From Phoronis australis (Eukaryota; Phoronida; Phoronidae): DNA of 64,000 nt. The stretch lies in the NCBI GenBank assembly GCA_002633005.1, contig NMRA01000233.1:540180-604179 (forward strand), in the 5' to 3' direction. The translations under genes and the position numbers were made by a program. The notes beneath the pieces are model-generated. The model was not told the origin of the DNA, ran no database searches, and was given only the letters and a program-made list of their open reading frames with translations. This document shows, piece by piece, positions 1 to 12,419 of this stretch (position 1 is its first letter; the number at the start of each line of letters is the position of its first letter).

Positions 1-544
1 TCACATGCTGGGTAGGTGGCGCTAGGCATCTACGTGATAAAGAATTGAAAAGTTGGGTCTCTTCCTAAATCTTCTGTGGATTGCTGTTTTGAAAACTGTT
101 TTTGCGTTTAGTCATGCTATGGAACTCGTTTTGATATGTTTTATTGTGCATGTACTGTCCCACTGCATTGTTGTTGAAAGCCATGGAATTTTATTGATGT
201 TGAGAACTTGAGTGGATCCACTAATTGATTTTATGCAATTTTGATACACTTATGTTTAGCTTTTCAAATTTTTTGTGCCCGTTATGGTACAGTTATGTTG
301 GCGCTGTGTTGATTATTGATGACATTAATAAAACTTCATTAAAGATTTTGTGGATATCTGTAACAATGGTAACTAGGTTAGATTTACAGTTGCAAAATAT
401 TTCCCGATTTGCCAATGTGTTACGGTAGGTACATGATGTGCTAATTGTTGTAGCCATTGGCCCTATATTTAAGGAAACTGGCCCTTGTTCATGAGATTTC
501 TTGTGTAAGGTAGTTAAAGCAGGTGTGATTTCCAATTCTTGCAG
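1..544 (+). other. Upstream intron sequence of the TIAM-like gene
   Basis: The first exon seen starts with a 3' splice acceptor (TTGCAG) at 539-544 and enters the PH domain mid-way, so this stretch should be intron. I looked for the preceding PH exon (the WKQYWV-type strand) and did not find it. Nothing else recognised. Confidence 0.6.
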
Positions 545-642
545 TGATTGAAGGTGGTATTGCCCAGGCTGTACCAGAACATCCGAAGCGCGAGCACATT
601 TTCGCACTCAGCACCGCATTTGGAGATGCCTATCTCTTCCAG
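545..642 (+). CDS. TIAM1: TIAM-like exon a: late strands of PHn domain
   Basis: Encodes [19 protein letters not shown] and then FGDAYLFQ, the conserved strands of the TIAM N-terminal PH domain. Enters in phase 1 (two bases complete a split codon) and leaves in phase 0 at CAG|GTCTGT. Confidence 0.9.
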
Positions 643-3600
643 GTCTGTAGTACATACATTTGGAAATCAAGTATTTTATTGTGGGTTTTGTACAATTTTC
701 AGAACTGGACACGGTTGAGTGATTTGTGGCAGATCATTTTCGACACGAAATTTGTTCTCAGAAACATTTGGCAATTTTCAACCTACTTCATCTTCACATC
801 ATTGCTATATGTTGTCTTTCTAACCAACTTGGCCAATCAATCCCAGAGATAAGTAATTAGCCAGCAAGTTCCACTTTTAATAACATCCAAAGTGGATGAG
901 TTTTATGAGGATGTCCATGATCACTTCTTTTACGATGTATTTTTTTTTCAAAATGGCCTCTATGTTCTAATTAAAACAGTTCAGTTTTCTAATTATTCAT
1001 TATCATTTTGCTGCATAAACTTCACTGACTTTTCCTGGCATTAGTTTGAGAGGTCTAGAAAATTGCCCCTACCTTAACCGTTTGTATATCTATTGTCCAG
1101 TGTGTGAACTTGTGCTGGTCATCCATTTTTCATGGAAAGCAAAGTTCATTGGTCGCATATAACCACTTATCACCAGTGCCATTACACTGTTGTATATAGA
1201 TTATGTAGTAGTTGAAATGAACTGGTGCATAATGTTAAACTGCTGATCCTGGTTAGATATGTTCTAGTGTTTTCCTCGCCACCTGGTGGCAGGTGTTATA
1301 GCATGTATGTAGATGTACATTTTTTGGTTTGGTTGTGATTTACATAAGCCACTCGTTTAGCTGTGGGATAATTGAAGATCACAACAGCTAAGTCACGGAA
1401 AAATGATTTTGATTGCCAAAGCTTAATTTCTCAGGCATCATCCCAAATAGACCACGACAACTGGATCAGTGGTATACACTCGGCCTGTGCCTCATTATTC
1501 GCCAGACAGCACGGCCGGGATAACACACTCAAGCTACTCAAGTCTGAGATTACTCGTTTGGACGGCAACATTGACATGGTAAGTTTGATGCAATTGCAAA
1601 GACAAAAATAATCGGACAAAATTCCGTTTTTCGTCATGACAGCAAACTCTGTTAACAGTAAAGATGACTGGTAATGACTGTTCGGGGGGCAGAATTTTGA
1701 TTACAGAGTGGCTTAGCCACGGCGTACTATTTTTCTTGTTAATTTCCCTTCATTCGCATGCAGTCATTAAGGAAGACTACTCTGATGATGAAGTGGGCAG
1801 GGTGTCACGACAGGGAATTCTGGGACATTTTGTCGGAATACTTTTGGCATGTGCTGTATATCCAGTGATTGCAAATGTCCCGTCTTGAGATCAGTTCCAC
1901 TCTTTCCCAGACACACACGCGGGACTTTGTGCATGTTTTCTCAGTTTGTTCAATTCCCTCGTGTTGCCATGGAAACTCAACTGTTCTCCAGTAAAATTTT
2001 GTTGGCATTAGCGCAATGACTGCGATAGTTATTTTGATGTAACCATGTAACCAGCATGACAGTGTGTTGAACACCGACGTCATTGTGCGCCCTCATAAAC
2101 ATAACATGTGAGTGCATGTTGTTGTCATTTCTATGTGGGTGTGTGGCGTGCAAGCACCCGACATCTGCTGCTATATTGCCTGAGTTTCTTAAAAGATACT
2201 CATGACATTTTGCAGAGGTGCTCCTATGAACCTCATGTTGGACAACAGCAACTTTTGAACAGATCTGTTTGCTGTGGTGCCCCCTAATGGCAATTTTAGT
2301 TTTGTACGTTAAACTTTGTTTATCTTGTGGGATTTTTATGATAAGTCGTTATTAGTTCCCTATGGAGACAGCGAAGACAAATTCTCAATTTTTGATGTAA
2401 TCTGCACCCCCCACCCCTTGTGGCCATTTTCAATATGTTTTGGCATCAGCCAAACGGCTTAAAGGACCATATAAAATTTGGCTGATATTTTTCTGTTGAA
2501 CAGAGCAAAGTTGATACTGATTTCCGGCCACATCTGGCTACTGTGATGCCCCCTAGTGGCAATTTGAGTTTTCTTTGTGTACGTCTCAATGTCTACCAAG
2601 TTCCGATGTGAATTTGCTAAGGGATCTGACTTCAAGGGCTCCCTCTAGTGGCAAATTGTCATTACATCTGACTGAATTTCTGTTAAGTTCTTCTTTAGAT
2701 CTTCATAAACTTTGAAATTTGTAATGTTCTAACAATTAAAAAGCACAACTGCTGCTGAATTTTGGATGGATTCAATTACTGTGGAAATATTTGAAAAAAA
2801 TGTGCAACAATTTTTTCTCTACCGTTAGCAATGCACTCAGTGAGTGAATATCAACTCTCTGTGTTGCATGTGTAAGTATTTCTGTCCAAGCTGTAGTTAC
2901 CTTTAAGTTGAAGTGTTAGTAACCATTGATCTGTGACAAATATGTTGTCCAACTTTTTATTTATAAGTATTATTTTCACTACTGATAATTGTGCTTGAAC
3001 ACCGCAAGGATTATTCTTGTATTGCGTGGTCCATAACCTGCTGTCTTTCACTTAGGACATCAAGATGAAAAAGATGGCCGACTTACAACTGACGGTGGTA
3101 ACTGACCCCAAGAGTAAGACGGCAATAATCAAACAGATCGCCCAATGGGAAGAGAATCTCGAGAAACTGCACATGGAACAATACAGAATGAGGTGCTATA
3201 TGTCTTCATTACAGGGATCAGAGCTTCCTAACCCCAAGGTAAGTGAGCTGGAGAATTTGTATTCTTCCGTTCAGCATTTAGCTGTTTGGAAACAAAATAT
3301 ATGTGGCGGTAATCTTATAATTGCATGATATTGTAGCATTTGTTCATTTTTTTGCTTAATTTTTATTCAGTCCACAAGTATAATTGGATGCAATGGAAAA
3401 CATCGCTGCCCAGAAATCAATGTTAATGTCATTATTAACGTTTGAAATAGGATTTAGGATTTTAAACACGTGTTCACTCATTCAGTTTTACTTGTTTATG
3501 CCGGCTAGAAAGATCAAAATTTAGCTGTAGGAAGCACTTTGCTTGAGGGTTGTTAATCTCCCAGACCCTACCCGTCCTGTCACAGAAATAGCACAATAGT

Positions 3601-6600
3601 TCTATGGGATGGTGCAATGTAAAAACCAATTCATTTTAAGCATTCCTTACATAACAAGCATTCCTTACATAACAAGCATTCCTTACATAACTAACATTCT
3701 CTTCTAGACCCTGTTGTCCAGCGTTTCACGTAACACTAAGAACATCCTGGGCCGCTTAGGCGTATTCACGGTCAGCTCATTCCATGCCCTGGTCTGCGCC
3801 CGGGCACCCATGACCCTGGCTAGCCGGCTGGACCGGAAGAAAACCAAGGTGCTACGACTCAAGTCGAGCGACGACAAGCGATCTCAGCTGAATAAGACGT
3901 TCAGCCCAGCCTCTCATCTAAGGTATACTGTGATGTAAATTATTACCAGTGCTTCAATTAGTTAGTATCGGTATGTGATAAACAATTTGTGTTTTTCACT
4001 CCATTTTGGCTTCGGGCGCTGCAGTTCAGACCTTCAAACTTAACTAAAAAGTTAATCAATTACCTGCTACTCAAACTTTCAAGTTTCATGCAATGTGATT
4101 GGTTAATTTTCGAGCCGAGACTGAAGTAAACATTCTGTCACCCCAAGCCCAGGCCAGTGTATTTAAATTCCATCTGACATCTCTTTGGCAAAGTCACTCC
4201 GGTTTTTCATCAGTGCTCTTGGTGTATTCTTAACTTCCATAAGTTTCACGAAAATCCTTCATGGAATTATCATATTGCTCCACTTGATTCCTCAACAGAT
4301 GGCCTAGAACTGCATCGCCACCTGGTGACCGTTCCAATTCAGTCAGGAAATTTCGTTTGCTGCTTCTTCTCTTCACAATAAAAGTTTCATGTCACAAAAG
4401 CTGTTGTCCAAATCAGTTTTGACTTGAGAAAAGATCAAGACCAGACTTGAATTGTAAATAGTTTGGCTGGATTTATAAATCTAGCAGCTATCTGGAAGCC
4501 ACTGTGAATTGAACGTTGAAATCCCATATTTGGATATTGCTTCCTGCTCTTTCAATAGCAGCGGATTGGCCAAAACATTCCTAAGTTTGGACGCTAGGTT
4601 ATTTCTTCACCCTGTTTATTCTTAAATTAAAGATTAGCCCTGATCTGTTCTTGTTTTCAGTCAAACTGCTACAAACTCTTATCATTCTTCCGAAGAGGGT
4701 TCCCTCAACGAGTTTACAGAGGAAAAGTTGTCTATGACTCAACCAGTGTTGCCAACGAAGACGATGAATTTCGGAGATAATCTCACACGAATCTCTTTAC
4801 CAAACAATCAGGTACTGAAAATAATAAACATTAACTTTATGAAATTATGTGTAACAAAATTTACATTTAATGAAATATCAGATACAATTATTTAATTTCT
4901 TGAAAGGAAAATTGAATTAGGCCTTTCGCCCTTATTTGGTCTCAAAAATATCCTTACCACGATAGGACGTGTTTCTTATAACTGAGAAGAGCATAAAACC
5001 GTAACACTGGGGTGACAGGAAAATCACCAATTTTATTGGGTTCAGCCAACCATGAAATTCAGTAATGGCACGTGGGGAATTTGCATTTAAATATAGGTCA
5101 GTCACGGGACATAACAATTACCAGTTCCTGTGTGAACATCTCAGATTAGCTGTTGGTTTTGATTCTTCAGTTAAGAACTCTATAAATGTTATGTGTTTAA
5201 AGTGAGTGAAACATGACGCAATGCAGCGTAGATTTGTAAATTAATTATTTGGTTCATTTATTACTTGGCGGAATTCTTCCGCCAAGTATGTTGCTCTGAC
5301 AGCAAGTTTTTTTTTTTGTTTGTTCGCTCTCTACAGGTCGCAATTCTGGTCCGATTTTCACGAAATTTGCACACAACATGTAGATCGGGAATCACTAGAA
5401 CGCTATTGTTTTTGGTCATGATCGAATACAAAATGGCGGACGTGGCAGCCATTTTGTATCCGATTTCACAGTCAAATACTCGTAGAGGCCGCATTTTTCG
5501 ACCTACATGGCTGAAAATCGGTACGAATATACTAGAATACATGTGCTACAATTGTGCAGAAAATCGTTGACTTCCGGTTAAAGATGGCGGAAATATTGGA
5601 CGTGGCGCATGCGCACCCCGAAATATGGCTAAAAACGTTTTCTCCTGTAGAGGGCGCAATTGCAAACCAATCACTTTCACGTGTTTGTTGAGTTTAATAA
5701 GCTTTTATAAAAAATTATTGAACCGGAAGTCACCTTCAAGATGGCGGCTGTGGGGCATGTTCACACGGTTTGAATCGCTCTGGTGTCGCATTTTTTATGG
5801 GAAGAGCAAATGACGTGAATTTTTGCATGTGGATTCCTTGAAGTATGGCCTTTCAAAAAGTCTGCGAGAGCGTATTTCTCAGACTTACCGTTTTCCAAAC
5901 TACCACATTAGATAGAGATTTGAACGGGCTTTCAGAAGATACTTTCCATTTTGCGCTACGACGTCTACTTTTTGAATTATTCGAGATTTTCGGATACCGT
6001 TGTTCCTTCGGTCACACGCAGCTGGCTGGCTTTCAGTTCACTTTGTTTTGATTATGCCTAGTTGACCCAGACTGACCCAGCCAGCACTGTTCTACTGTAG
6101 ACTGGACCGTCATGTGGCGCCATCTATTGTTCTTTATAGTAGTTGATTGTATGCTCTCTATTTGATTTCGTCGCTAGTCACATGAATGTTATCGTGTTTG
6201 CCAAACTACCATTTTAGATAGAGTTTTGAACGGGCTTTCAGAAGATATTTTCCATTTTGCGCTACGACGTCTACTTTTTGATTTATTCGAGATTTACGGA
6301 TACCGTTGTTCCAATTCGGTAACGCAGCTGGCTGACTTTGTTTTGGTTATGCCTAGTTGACCCAGACTGACCCAGCCAGCAGTGTCCTACTGTGGCATAG
6401 CTTTCTGTAGACTGTACAATTCCAGGGCAAATACTTATTGTAAACATAACTTTGGTTTGCAGACTGTCACATAGCGCCACCTACTTTAGAATGTGGGAAC
6501 AGACATGACTCGTCCGTCATGCTGGGCCATCTATTGTTCTTTAGTGTAGTTGATTGTCTGCTCTCTATTTGATTTCTTCGCTAGTCACATGAATGTTATC

Positions 6601-9600
6601 GTGTTATCGTCTTATTCATAATTGCCGCCGTGGTCGTCTTGATTGTCGTCGTCTCCGTCATCGTCGTCTTTTCGATTTTTTCCACCAAGTGTCGCTCCTC
6701 CGAGCGCTCTCGTTTATTTTTTGTCTGCACATATATCGATCTGCTTTCTTAGACCTGTTCGATCTCTGTAGTTGACCTTTGACCTCCCGTTGCAGACAAT
6801 TATTCTTCCAATCCACGATGGCATGACCATACAGGACGTGCTGGAGACTGCTTGCAACAAACGGCAGCTCAATCCCAGTGACCACTTTGTACGGCTCAAG
6901 CTGGAAGGGCCAGATAATTATACGACACCAGAGAGGTACTCGTATATGGATAGTGTGGTGAGTAAATCTTTCAGAGATCTTATTATTGTTATTGTTCGTG
7001 TAGCAATTTTCTCGCTAACTCCCTATCTGTCACAATGACCTCAGGTCAATCCTAAATTTCATGGGTGATAAGTACAGTGTAACAACATTATCAGAAGACA
7101 GAACAGCAAATTTTATCAGTTCTTGAACAAAAGTCAACATTATCATGAATAAGGGACTGTCAATTTCTTACCCTTTGAATTTTGCTTACCAGTTGAATTG
7201 CGATTGATGCAATGGCCTGTAAACTGTTCACCAAATTAAAAACAACTCTGATTCGGGACCTTAGTTCGATATAACATTGTCAGATGAGAGTTATTTACTA
7301 GGTCATTGGGGTAAGTATTTCAACCAAAACCTATCACTGATAGTGTTTTTCACCTGAAATTTTGAATACCCGACCTGGCAAATACCTGCCTGAACACATC
7401 ATGTCATATTTTTGTAAATAAATGTAAAACAATATGTGTCCATCTTAGTCTGAGACTTTTCATAACTATTCACCAAAAACGATAATTTTTGAGCATTTTT
7501 AGCAATTGAACCCTGCGTTCTAGATATCCTCAAAAAAATTTTGCCACTGGAAAATGCAGCTCTAAAAAACTTGACAGTGAAAGAGTTAAATGAACTCGGC
7601 TCTGTTTGTGTACTAGGCTGATGCCTGAAGGGTGTTTTGATTGAGAATCTTGTAAATCTGCAGATGGATTTTGTTTCAAGCACTCCAAATGCTAGTGTCA
7701 AATAAAACGTCTGCTGAACGTGAGCATTGCGCTACTGATAAGTTACAGCATAATCAAGCTGTGGTCATATAACAGTGAATTTTTTTGTAAATGGGCACCC
7801 ACAAAGATAAGTTTGTACCACTTTGAGTTGGGAATGTCACCAAGTGTGGTTTAATGTCTGAAAGTGAGAATTTGGGATGATAGCACGCTCCACTGCAGCT
7901 ATGTCAGAGGGAATCAAGGTCTATTCTGGTCAATATTACTAAAGGTGAGGATTGGTCTGACTGTGATTTCACATTTATTCACTTTTTCAATGCAGAACTA
8001 TGAGAGGGTGGAGATCTGCCAGAAGACCATCTTTCAAGTAGAACTGAAGAAATCTCCGGGTTACACCAGCTTTGGCCTACAGGTGGAGGCGGAGTTGGCT
8101 GAGGATCCTGATCACGAGGACAAGTTGTGTGTGTTTGTCGGAGAACTGCGGGAGAGTGGGCTCGCTCACCAGAAAGGTACATTGGAACTGTAACCTCTTA
8201 ATGTTTTATGCTGGAGCAAGACAACCTTGCTTTGTTGTATGATCATTTAGGCTATAATCCTGGATGGGGTTTGTGTACACTTGACGTAAGTTGAAATTGC
8301 AGACTCTCTGCAATATTCTGAACTGGCCCATGCGGAACTAAAAGTCTCAGCCAAAGTATTGCTAACACTAGTTGTCACTGTATGACTTTTAAAGCTGTAA
8401 TAAGCCAGGCTTTGATGTCAGAAATCTTCTTCGCACCCGTATTCGCTCTTCCAGAGCAACATTATCATGTTGGTTAAATTCGTTGAAATTGGTAATTATA
8501 CACCTTGGATTCCCTTGACGTCCATAATACCCCAGCTGCTAAAACTAATCTACCGTGACGAGCAACGCAGAGCACCTGGTGTGAAACATTAAAAACTTGT
8601 CTGTTCCTCTCAGTCTAGAAATCATTTCTAATCTGAATGAGGAACAGCTAGGGTGAGAGTAATTTTATTATGGTGAGCTGCCAAAATGGAGAATCAGGTA
8701 GTTCCTTTTTATGTGACACATATTTATACGTGGGTGCATATTGCCGTCGTCTCTGGGTGTCTGGCGTCCGCGGCTGTAATTCCTAAACCCCTTGCAAGAT
8801 CTTAATGAAATTTGACAGGTGTGTTCCTATGGAGTTAATGACAGCGGGCGACGAGTTTCGGACCGACCTGAATACCGCTGTGCCCCATAGTGGCAATTTT
8901 AGTTTTTTACATTTTGCCTCTGTATCTTCAATTAAGGTTGTCAACTGATTTTAATGAAATTTGGCTCATCGGCATCAATAATGAGATGAAGGTATCCTCC
9001 AATGTTCAGATGGATTCAAGGCATTTTGCACCACCTAGTGGCCGTTTTTACTGTTTTCTGTTTTCGAATCTGTTTTATGGCGTCCGCCCCTCTATCAACC
9101 AAACCACTCTAAGAATGATTGTGAAAAATGACATGTATGTTCTTACTATGAAGAGGACAAACAATGATGATTTTCTAACAACTTTGACTACTGTGGCGCC
9201 TCCTAGTGTCAGTTTTTTTTGCGCCCATGGCTTTATCTCCTTAACACTATGCAGGATCTTATTGAAATTTGGCAGGTGTGTTCCTGTGAGGTTGACAACA
9301 GGGGGCGACGCGTTTCGGACCGACCCGAATATCGCTGTGCCCCCTAGTGGCAATTTTATTTTTTTACGTTTGCCTCTGTATCTTCAAAGGTTGTCAACTA
9401 ATTTTTATGAAATTTGGCACATAGGTATCTATTAATGAGATGATGCTATCCTCTTGTTTTTGGATGACTTTGAAGCATTTTGCGCCACTTAGTGGCCATT
9501 TTTATGCGCCCACATATTTATATGTGGACGCATTATGCCGTCATCTCTGTCCGTCCGTCCGTCCGTCCGTCCGGGCGGCGTCCGGCGTCTGGCGTCCGGC

Positions 9601-12344
9601 GTCCGCTGCTCTATCTCCAAAACCCTTTGACATACGTTCATGAAATTTGGCACATATGTTCCATTCATGAATGGGACGGCATGTGCGAACTTTCGGATGG
9701 ATCCGACTACCGGTGTGCCCCCTAGTGGCAATTTTAGTTTTTTACGCTTACCTTTGTATCTTCAAAACTCCTGAACGGATTTTCATGAAATTTGGTATGT
9801 AGGCACCTAGTAGTGAGATGACGCTATCCTGCCGTTTTCGGATGGATTCGACATAGCTTGCGCCACCTAGNNNNNNNNNNNNNNNNNNNNNNNNNNNNNN
9901 NNNNNNNNNNNNNNNNNNNNNNNNNNNNNNNNNNNNNNNNNNNNNNNNNNNNNNNNNNNNNNNNNNNNNNNNNNNNNNNNNNNNNNNNNNNNNNNNNNNN
10001 NNNNNNNNNNNNNNNNNNNNNNNNNNNNNNNNNNNNNNNNNNNNNNNNNNNNNNNNNNNNNNNNNNNNNNNNNNNNNNNNNNNNNNNNNNNNNNNNNNNN
10101 NNNNNNNNNNNNNNNNNNNNNNNNNNNNNNNNNNNNNNNNNNNNNNNNNNNNNNNNNNNNNNNNNNNNNNNNNNNNNNNNNNNNNNNNNNNNNNNNNNNN
10201 NNNNNNNNNNNNNNNNNNNNNNNNNNNNNNNNNNNNNNNNNNNNNNNNNNNNNNNNNNNNNNNNNNNNNNNNNNNNNNNNNNNNNNNNNNNNNNNNNNNN
10301 NNNNNNNNNNNNNNNNNNNNTGAAGGAAAAGTTCCAAGTAGAAATTTGTTTCTGGCATTCTAATGCTGTGCTAATCTCGTATGTTGGTAAATTTGTTTTT
10401 AATTCTATGTTTCTGTGGTGCTTTAAGCAACTGGTGTATAGGATGTGCTTGTATTATGAAGATTACTCACATTTTGCCCCTAGCCTATTGAGGAGACAAT
10501 GACCATGCCTTTCCATTTTGCAAAGTATGCCCTCTACTGGCGACTTTATGGTACCAATAAACAACCCTAGAAGGATACCGTATGCGGTGCAATTGTGGGC
10601 GCATTTCAACGCTCCGCGTTGCTCTTGTTACTGTTTTTGACGTCTGCCCCTCTATCAACCAAACCATTCCAAGGATGATTGTGAAAATTGGCATACATGT
10701 TCTTAGTGTGAAGAGGATGGTTGTTGATCGATGATTTTTCGGCAACTTTTACTGCTGTTTTGCACCTCCTAATGGCAGTTGTTTTTGCACTCATAGCTAT
10801 CTCCTAAACCTCCTAAACCTACTGCAGGATCTTTATTAAAGTTAGCAAGTATATTCATATGAAGTTGACAACAGACGAGGACAACTTTCAGATGGATCTG
10901 GGTACGTTTTGCAACCTAGTGGCAATTTCATTTTTTTGTTTTCTTTGCTTCTCTGAAGTTCTTGACAGATTTTTATGAAATTTGGAAAATAGCTTTCTAT
11001 TAAAGAAGCGATGACATGTTCCCATTTTCGGATGGATTCGATGTATTTTACACTTTCTGGTGGCCATTTTTGTGATACAGATATACACCCCCAGAAGCGT
11101 TAGCAATGCATTCGTGGACGCATTTCAATGCTCCGCATTGCTTTGCGGTTTATTGCACCTTTAACTGATTTTTTCCAATACTTTAAGTGTTCACACACCA
11201 TGCCCTTGCATCACTGGTGTAGTCGCTCTATTCATGTAACATCACCTGGAGCCATTGTATATTGTAGGCCTCATGGTTGGTGATGAGGTTCTGGTGGTCA
11301 ATGGGCGCGTGGTCTCTGACTTAGACATGGTTTATGTGGAAGGTCTACTGACGGAGGCAGACATATTGTGCATGACAATACGGTCGTGTCGTGTCGAGCG
11401 ACCCTTCTCCACATTTATGATGGATCATGCTGACTTCTTCATCGACAATATGATGTGCCCCCCGCCTCCATCGCAGACGAGAATCAGCGAGAAAGTGATT
11501 GGAGATCTGATAGTACCAGCGCCAAACTGGAGTAAGAGTTTTGTTCATTTTTGTTCTCATCTTTACTTTTGATGAAGTAGTGCATTAGAATTAAATGATT
11601 TAAATACAGCTTACAGTCAATATTCTCTTGCTGAAAAGTTTTACTTTTCTGCCATGTTGGATCATACATGTATAATGAAGAATCTAACGATATTCATATA
11701 TGCCCATACAGGTGTTAAACTAAAAATTTGTGTTTTTTTCTGGAAGATGCTACCTGCCAAAGGGTTCCGGTAGACAATGGTGTCACCCTTGTAATCTTGT
11801 TTCTGACAGCTGTTGGTGTCTTGTTCCTCTGTATTCTTTCATTGGAGAAAAATATCCTCGAGTAACTTATTTCCTTACCTAGTTGTATGCATCTGTGTAT
11901 GTGTAGACTGAGAGTACTGTTAAATAAAGTAGACTATCTAGGGCTTGATTTTAGCCCACGTTGAAATTCAGCTGGAACTAGTAAATATTATTACTCAAGA
12001 AACGTCATGTAAACCCGTTAATGTTAAAGAAACACTTCCTTCTCCAAAATTTGAAAATATACATTTGTTGCTTTTTGATGTCACGGAAGCATTTTAATTA
12101 TACAATCAGATTTTTTAAATCAAAAGCCGGAGTCACACGAACATCAATTTTTTGGCCGCAAATGTCACAGCGTATAAATTATGCCCCAAACTTGATGTTA
12201 TTAAAACATCTTGATGGAGTTTTAAGGCTTCTGCAGGTCATTGCATGCAATGTTATCAGCTGTTTTATATATTTGAATGACACGACATCATTTGTGACGC
12301 GTATGTTAGCGTACTTTTTTATCAAGGGAAAGAGATAGTTTTAG

Positions 12345-12419
<75 letters not shown>

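Noticed and set aside
8890-9435. 181-codon plus-strand frame
   Set aside because: Runs through the 145-bp CTAGTGGC repeats; openness is a by-product of the monomer sequence.
9858-10502. 214-codon frame on the plus strand and a 163-codon frame on the minus strand
   Set aside because: Both consist mainly of the 450-N gap; the translated part is repeat sequence.
12350-12418. CRISPR-like or satellite array
   Set aside because: It is a plain TG microsatellite; no spacers, and the genome is eukaryotic.
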